Of a stretch of DNA of 64,000 nucleotides, positions 57,810 to 64,000 are shown one piece after another. The translations under genes were made by a program, and so were the position numbers. This DNA is from Ilyonectria destructans. Taxonomy: Eukaryota; Ascomycota; Sordariomycetes; Hypocreales; Nectriaceae. The DNA lies in assembly GCA_020740775.1 (NCBI GenBank), contig JAHEWK010000003.1, positions 3,472,001 to 3,536,000 on the forward strand, read 5' to 3'. Below the pieces are notes generated by a model. The model ran no database searches. It had not been told where the DNA came from and saw only the letters and a program-made list of their open reading frames with translations. Positions within the stretch are counted from its first letter, which is position 1. Each line of letters opens with the position of its first letter.

Positions 57810-60198
57810 TCGATTTCAGTAGATCTCCGGTAAGGCTCGGTAGCATTTCAGCAGGCGCGCTGCAGTGCCGGGATGGGCCAGGTGGCTGCATGGCTGGACG
57901 AGGACAAAGATGACGGGCTGTCACTAGTCAGATGCTGTCTGGCACAGCTCCCCATTATTCGCCTTCTTTCAATGGCGGCTCTCCACGTTGGCTGTCATCG
58001 CAATGCCCCATCCTCCACCACCTCGGAGCAAATTATCAGAGGGGTAGGTGGAGCTACGGAGATGTTGGCCTTGGTGCGTGCTCTCGGGGCTCCCTAACTC
58101 GTCATTACGAATCTGGTCTGGCCTGACATTGACGTCTTGTTTCCTTGGACCAGATTGTCACGCTTGGCGAAAGGTGAGCGCTGGAGGGGGGTTGGCGTGC
58201 GTCTTGGCGCGGGCCTTGGCGTGGGCGTGTCTGATGCAAATGAAACATACTTGGCGCTTGGCCTGTCCAGGAATCGCTGCGTCTCTGTTCCGTGTCAAAG
58301 CTGGGTTGCTAGCTGCTAGCTGCTAGCTCCCCCGAGTCCCTTGGTGCAGCAGCAGGCCAGCGTAGCTCTGGGGAATCACTCGCTGCGGCAAGTGTTCCGA
58401 GAATGGGCGAGTTTTGGCCGCTTTGAGCCTGGGCCAGCCATCTCTGGCTGTTGTTTTGGAGACGGAAACTGCTGGGGAAGGACATGTTTTGCTTCTGGTG
58501 GCTTGTTTGGCCGGGATTGGATTGGATCCGACTCTGTTGTTGGCTTGGCCGCTGCATCCGCGCCAACTTGCACTCCCACTCTACTTTCACCTCCATCCAA
58601 TCCATCCACCAAGGTGGTTCAGGTCCAGCCTCCTTACCGCATGTCAATTCTTGCTGTGCCAGCTTTTCCGCGTTTACGCAGCCTGTATCCAGTACTTCTT
58701 CTAGCATTGTACCTGGAGCCTCGTCTTCTGTTCCCACCCGGCTTATAACATGTTGCGTTGTCCAGAACAGGCTGTGTAGCTTAAACACGGCCCCCACTTG
58801 GACAACGTGGACGTATTCCTCCATTCTGTCATCGTGGCCCTCGTAGTGGTTGCCCTTCACTTGCTGCCCTCGCTTGTGGACTGGATTTAGATGTCCTTCG
58901 TCTAGGAGCATCCGTTAAGCGGGTCAGGATTGGCATCGCCATTACCGCACTGCGATATCGTCATCCCGACAGTGCTTCTACCCACACCACACCCACTCAC
59001 GCGCCAACCGTTGCCACCCCCCCTATCACCTGCTGGGAAGGAGTTAAAAAAAGGGGTTTCGTCAGATCACGGCGTCGAGACGTCCTGGCTCTAGCTAAGC
59101 ATCGAACACCTCCGTACTAGGCACTCAGTGCACCCACCCGTCGTCTACTGATGCTGCCCCTGCCCTACCGTGCCGTGTCCCCAATGCGTTCTCTGTTGCA
59201 AGCGTTGTGCGCGCGAACTAGTTCAGTGCAAGATCAGTGCGAGACTCCCTGGGAATCTGCCTCGTCTAGGCGGTGTCTGGAGCGCCGTGAATTATCCCTG
59301 CTTGGGCGGGTTCAGCTCCAGTTCGTGGGCATCTTACGCCTTGGCCCTCCAAGTACTGTGTACCCGTTACCTGAAGCTGAGGCCCAGGTACCTCGCCTTC
59401 TCCAGGCTAGAAACCGCTAAACAGCTACCGCCTCTGCCAGCTGCATCCCCCTCCCCACTGCACTGGGGCACCGCTGCACCGCTACTGCATCGCCTGCGCC
59501 GCCTGCAACCGCGCACCCGCGCACTCGCATTTGCACCTGGACCGCTGCGGCAGGCCCCCTCCCCAAACCCCAGGCCGTCCCAGCATCAGCGTAACAGCAC
59601 CGACACCACCAAAAAAAGGCACCTGCACCCACTGCTACCTACCTACCCACTGCCTGCCACCCGCTGCAGCACGCACTCCACCCCATCCCCTCTATGGAAT
59701 TTTCTCTCCTCGACGCCGTCGTTTCTCCCTGCGCGGTGCTGCTCAACACCATATTTTCTTCCCGGTATCCCATTCCACTGCGATCCCGCGGCCATTAAAC
59801 GGCCTCTTAACGCCCTCCAGCCCCCCGCGTCGCTCGTTATTCTTCCCTTTGCTGCCTGTGCGCTGCCGTCTGGTCTCGGCTCTCCGGGTTCCGACGACCA
59901 CCTCCACCAACTCCTCCGCCATCTCCAGCCTCCGCTACCCCCCGATCGCCCAGACTCCCGTCTCCCACCGCCCATCTCGACCACTCGACTTCCCTTCTCG
60001 CCAGCGCCAGCGCCAGAGACGGATGCTTCCACGGCGTCCGACCATCCAATAACCAGAACCTAGACCTCGTGGCTTTGGTCATTTCGCGGACTGCTATTCC
60101 CGCGGGCCTGGTCGCACCACGACTACATCGTTACACCCAAGCCAACTACTTGACACTCGTCCGGCTGCGTTTGCGCTGCGACTGTTTGTCACACAGTC

Positions 60199-62585
60199 AT
60201 GGCTGCAGTTACCACCTCCCCTCCTCCGATCATCGCATCGCCGACCTCCAACCGTCAGGACCTCCCGGACGACGGGCCCCGAAGCCCTATTAATGTCCCC
60301 GATCTCGACATGGCCGGTGGCCCCCGGCTGCGGGATGCCCCCATCTCCCCCGTGCGAGTAAATTTCCAGGACGACACCTGGGCTCAGCCTTCGAATGTCG
60401 ATATCCAGCATACCCAGATTCACGGCGCTCACGCTGAGCTCGTCGACCGCACTCGCGACCAGCCCTCGCCTCCGGCTTCCGCCCCTCCTCCTCCTCCTCC
60501 TCACGCCGCCTACCTGCCGTCGAGCCCCCAGAGTCCTCGAGACTTCTTTGGAGCAAGCCCTGGACTTCCCAACACAGATGGGCCTCCCGTTCTGTCTTTC
60601 GATCCCTCATTTTCTCAGCCTCCCATGTCCAGCCCAACCAAGAGCGTTCGCACCGCCACAGAGGCACCCATGTTGGCCACCTCGGGACCCGTCGCTGATG
60701 GATACGAGCCCAACATGATGAGCCCGAAAGAGAGAGTGCGCAATCAAGACATTTATCGCAACAGCCGCGAGTCGGACGAGACGACCAGCACGAACCAGCA
60801 GCCGGTATCGGCCCAGTCATCTGCCAACACCAGTGCCAGTTCGCTCTCAGGCATCAATGAGAATGCCGAGTGCCAGACCATTGGTGACTCCGCTGAAAGC
60901 TCCATTATTGAGGGTGACATGCCTAGGGACCAGTCTGTTCCTCAATTCCAGTACCACCACCAGCGGGACTATCCCGCTCGCGTCTCGAGCGTCCCCAATG
61001 ACGAGCGAACAGGCTCAAACCCTGATCTGGCTGAGAATGCCTCGAACGTCAGGCGCCATCTCACCCCCAACTCCAACAACTTTAGGCGCAGCTCTGTACC
61101 TCGACCGCAATCAGCATACTCGGCTCTCTCTGACTTTGGCGGCCCCCGCGGTCGATCTCCTGGACTCATGCCTGGTGGTTCCCACATGCGCACGCCGTCT
61201 GGGACGCGCAAGTCTCCCGATGTCCGACCCGCATCGTATGCCGAGCTGCTCAACGTGCCGTACCCCCAGCAAGCCCCAGCGCCGCTAGCTCTCGATAACT
61301 CCAACTTGCGAACTGTTATTGGCAACAATGCCTCCCTCCTCAGCACCCAGAAGACGCTAGACATGTATCGGGTAAATGTCAAGAAGACCAACGATGTCTC
61401 TATTCAGTATTCGTTCGCAGTATTCCTGATTTCCACTGCCCAAGAACAGGGCCTCGACTTTACAGATCCTAAGACGAGGAAAACTAGCCCTAAACCCCAG
61501 AAGGGACGCGATAGCCCCACCGCCGAGGGCAGCGTCTCCAGCCCCTATGAGCTGGTGAAGGAAGCTCGTCAGATCCTCCAGCGTCTTGCCAGTGGTGGAT
61601 ATCCTTTTGCCCAGTACTACCTTGCAGATGGTTATGCGTCAGGTCTCTTTAACAAGGGCAAGGAGGATTACAATTCGGCCTTCCCCCTTTTCGTCCTGGC
61701 TGCGAAGCATGGTCATGCCGAATCTGGATACCGCACTGCGCTTTGCTATGAATTCGCTTGGGGCTGCCGCAAGGACCCCGCGAAGGCGGTACAGTTCCTG
61801 CGAACAGCGGCGTCAAAAGGACATCCTGGAGCCATGACACGTCTTGGAAAGGCATGTCTGTCTGGCGACTTAGGTGAGAAGCGTTACCGAGAGGGTATCA
61901 AGTGGCTGAAGTTGGCTACCGAAGCCGCTGATGCTCAATACAACGTGGCCCCATACCAGCTCGGTTGCTTGTATGAGACTGGATACGGCGATGATGTCTT
62001 CATGGATGACAGCTATGCTGCAGAACTATTCACGCAGGCTGCGGACCTTGGACATCCTGAGGCGAATTTCCGCCTGGGCGATGCTTACGAGCATGGCAAG
62101 CTCACATGCCCTCGTGACCCGGCTCTAAGTGTACACTTTTACACTGGTGCCGCAGAGCGCGGACATGCAGGCGCTATGATGGGATTGTGTGCCTGGTACA
62201 TGGTTGGCGCTGCCCCGATCCTGGAGAAGGATGAGGAGGAGGCCTATGAATGGGCTCGTCGATCAGCAGATCTAGGTAAGTTGCTTAAGATTAGGAATCC
62301 CCCATGGAAAGCGAGTTGCTGACGACTCTCTTTGCAGGTTTCGTGAAAGCTGAGTACGCCGTGGGCTACTTTACCGAGATGGGTATTGGATGCCGGCGCG
62401 ACATCCTGGAAGCCAATGTTTGGTATGTCAAGGCTGCTGATGCTGGAGACGAACGAGCGAAGCAACGACTGGCCATTATCCAAGCCGCCGTTAGTGGCGA
62501 AGGCACCCCTATGGAGGTTGCTGCCCCACGAAACGGCAAGATCCAGAAGGGTCAGAAGGACGACAAGGACTGTATTGTCATGTGA
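60199..62585 (+). CDS. Sel1-repeat protein with CaaX tail, Skt5/Chs4-type chitin synthase activator
   Basis: Exons 60199-62275 and 62338-62585 give 774 residues. The N-terminal half (1-370) is low-complexity, rich in Ser, Pro and Asn. From about 445 there is a run of Sel1-like repeats of 36-40 residues, seen as repeated AxxxLGxxYxxG patterns (FAQYYLADGYASG, ESGYRTALCYEFAWG, PGAMTRLGKACLSGD, YQLGCLYETGYG, ANFRLGDAYEHG, AEYAVGYFTEMGIG). The protein ends CIVM, a CaaX box for prenylation; yeast Chs4/Skt5 is likewise farnesylated at its C terminus. Yeast Chs4 binds Chs3, activates it and ties it to septins through Bni4. Filamentous fungi keep several paralogues of this family, so which one this is cannot be said. 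The neighbouring gene is a class IV (Chs3-type) chitin synthase. The splice joint ADL|GFVKAEYAVGY restores a repeat. Confidence 0.88.
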
Positions 62586-64000
62586 AGAGTTTGATGACGG
62601 AAAACCCACGACGGGGCATTAATGGCGAAGAGGACGACGACGACTAATTACACAACCACCTCTCTACGATGATGGGATCCACCACCACCCGCGATCCCTA
62701 CTTCCCCAGACGCCTTCTTGGAATGGAGGCGTCTTCAGCATTCCTTTTGAGTTTTTGGCATACACCGCATCTTTGCATCATCCTAGGGGGCTTTTTCATG
62801 GGGGCCGGTTTCTAGGAGTTGTCTTTTTGGAGCAAGAAGACGGCTCATCTCATTCACCACCCTCCTTATCGGTATTTCTTGGAGAAAGAGACTTTAGACT
62901 AGAAATGGGGAGGAAAATGCGAGACTCGCGACACATTGGAAAACGTCAAGATAGCGAACTGGTCCGGTCATTGTTCTTTGCGCCGAAGATAGGAAGGCAA
63001 AGTAAGATGGTTGTGCTAGGCACTGCCGTGGGACAACATGAGACGGTACAAAGCAGATGTCGAATGAAGATGGGTCTCACACTACTGAACCGTTTCTCCA
63101 TTGCGCGAGAAGCGGACGAGAAAAAAGGAGGAGAAACTGGTTGGATGGGATGGAAGCGTACGAATGGCGTTTTGATGAACGCGGCTTGGATGTAATTACG
63201 ACATAATAATTCAGTCTCTGTCACAAACGGGAGACTTTGTTGTGTCTGAGTGAGAGCAGTTCCATGATCATCTTTTTTGCATGATGGCTGTAATGATGTG
63301 TACCTGCCGGCGAAGACAATGACAGTGCAAGTAGCTGAGGATTGTTTCTAGCCTGTGCCTTTTTGAATATAGCCGAAGTTGTTTGTAAAGCCTATTTTAC
63401 TCGGGGTTATTACATGGCAGATTGACTGTCATTCTACACTTCAGCACCGAGATGTCAATCTGTGACATGCTACACGATGGGCATAAGTTTAAGCCACCCG
63501 ATCGATGGCTCGATTGAAGACCGGAGAGAAATCAATAACACGTCATAACGAGGTTTCTCCGTACCCATCACCGTGTCTGTGTTACAGTACCGTGTGGCTT
63601 CAATGTCGCAAATGGGGGAAGGGTTGACAATATAGCCATGTTTACACAATCAATGATGTTAGCGAGAAGGCTAGAACATGGTGGACCGTAGTTCGAAAGG
63701 CGCAACGCCAGCTGACGATATGGGATAGGGATCGTAGAGGGTGAACAGGTGTAGCGAGCATCATTGCTAGTAATGCCATGGTACTGAGCAGTGAATTGAG
63801 AGCTTTTCCGAGGCCGGAGCGGGGTGATGTCATGAATGGAGGGGAACCTGGTGGACCGAGGAGGGGTCCCGTAGGAAGAAGCAAGCCAGGTCGAGACAGG
63901 CACAGACGATATGGAGGGTGACAATGCATGCGGTGTGCGCGTGGTGGAGCTGCTACGTTGCGTACCATCCGTACTCAGTAGCCTCAGCTAGACGGGCAAC
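62586..64000. other. Intergenic end of the window
   Basis: 1.4 kb after the activator gene. Short frames on both strands (for example 62,755-63,195 and 63,568-63,968) have no recognisable homology. Nothing else was seen. Confidence 0.5.

Larger units (their letters stand above)
51136..60198. promoter_or_regulatory. About 9 kb gene-free interval between chitin synthase and its probable activator
   Basis: The two flanking genes point away from each other, so both promoters lie here. Just upstream of the chitin synthase ATG the minus strand has a likely leader intron (donor GTGAAG near 51,214, branch CTCTAAC and acceptor CCAG near 51,139). The region holds a perfect 110-bp tandem duplication and a CAGCA microsatellite (listed separately), a triple GCTAGCT motif at about 58,308-58,327, and a C-rich stretch (59,430-60,060) before the activator gene that reads open in several frames. 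Long frames at 54,963-55,514 (plus), 58,309-58,911 (minus) and 59,170-60,063 (plus) show no homology I recognise and no consistent splice-joined extension. Non-coding transcripts are possible but unproven. Confidence 0.5.

Noticed and set aside
58309..58911. 200-codon minus-strand frame
   Set aside because: Composition without recognisable domain; competing plus-strand frames of similar size; no splice support.
59170..60063. 297-codon plus-strand open frame rich in Pro, Leu and Ser
   Set aside because: C-rich leader sequence is open in more than one frame; no recognisable domain, and it overlaps the probable promoter and leader of the Skt5-like gene.

Overview
The window looks like nuclear DNA of a filamentous ascomycete, most likely a sordariomycete. 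Genes have short introns (about 50-90 bp, GTAAGT-like donors, CTAAC-type branch sites, YAG acceptors) and long intergenic spaces. The proteins belong to families typical of moulds: a BRO1/Rim20-type ESCRT protein, a HET-C2-type glycolipid transfer protein, a CYP505 P450-reductase fusion, a class IV chitin synthase and an Skt5-like activator. Exon-intron models were built by hand by joining conserved reading frames across GT-AG boundaries; each junction keeps the frame. No virus, CRISPR array, rDNA or intact transposon was seen.

Left third (1-24.5 kb): the 5' three quarters of bro1 (minus strand, cut by the window edge); a short fungal phospholipase D (minus); a HET-C2-like glycolipid transfer protein (plus); an alpha/beta hydrolase (minus) divergent from an aspartyl-tRNA synthetase fused to a DUF2156 domain (plus); and a CYP505 fatty-acid hydroxylase (minus). 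The synthetase-DUF2156 fusion has the architecture of ErdS, which uses Asp-tRNA to make ergosteryl-3beta-O-L-aspartate. The divergent hydrolase is a good candidate for ErdH, which removes the aspartate. Most genes in this part act on lipids.

Middle (24.5-41.4 kb): an intact secreted GH28 pectinase-type glycosidase, then a heavily broken WSC-GH3 beta-xylosidase pseudogene, a small conserved four-helix-type membrane protein of unknown function (minus), an F-box/leucine-rich protein (plus) and an OPA3-like mitochondrial protein (minus).

Right third (43.1-64 kb): polo-like kinase (plus), a class IV chitin synthase (minus) and, head to head across about 9 kb without a recognisable gene, a Sel1-repeat protein with a CaaX tail that matches Skt5/Chs4, the activator of Chs3-type (class IV) chitin synthases. 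An enzyme and its probable activator are therefore neighbours. The 9-kb gap holds a perfect 110-bp tandem duplication and a CAGCA microsatellite.

The two most interesting systems are the probable sterol-aspartate synthase/hydrolase pair (14.0-20.3 kb) and the chitin synthase/activator pair (47.4-62.6 kb).
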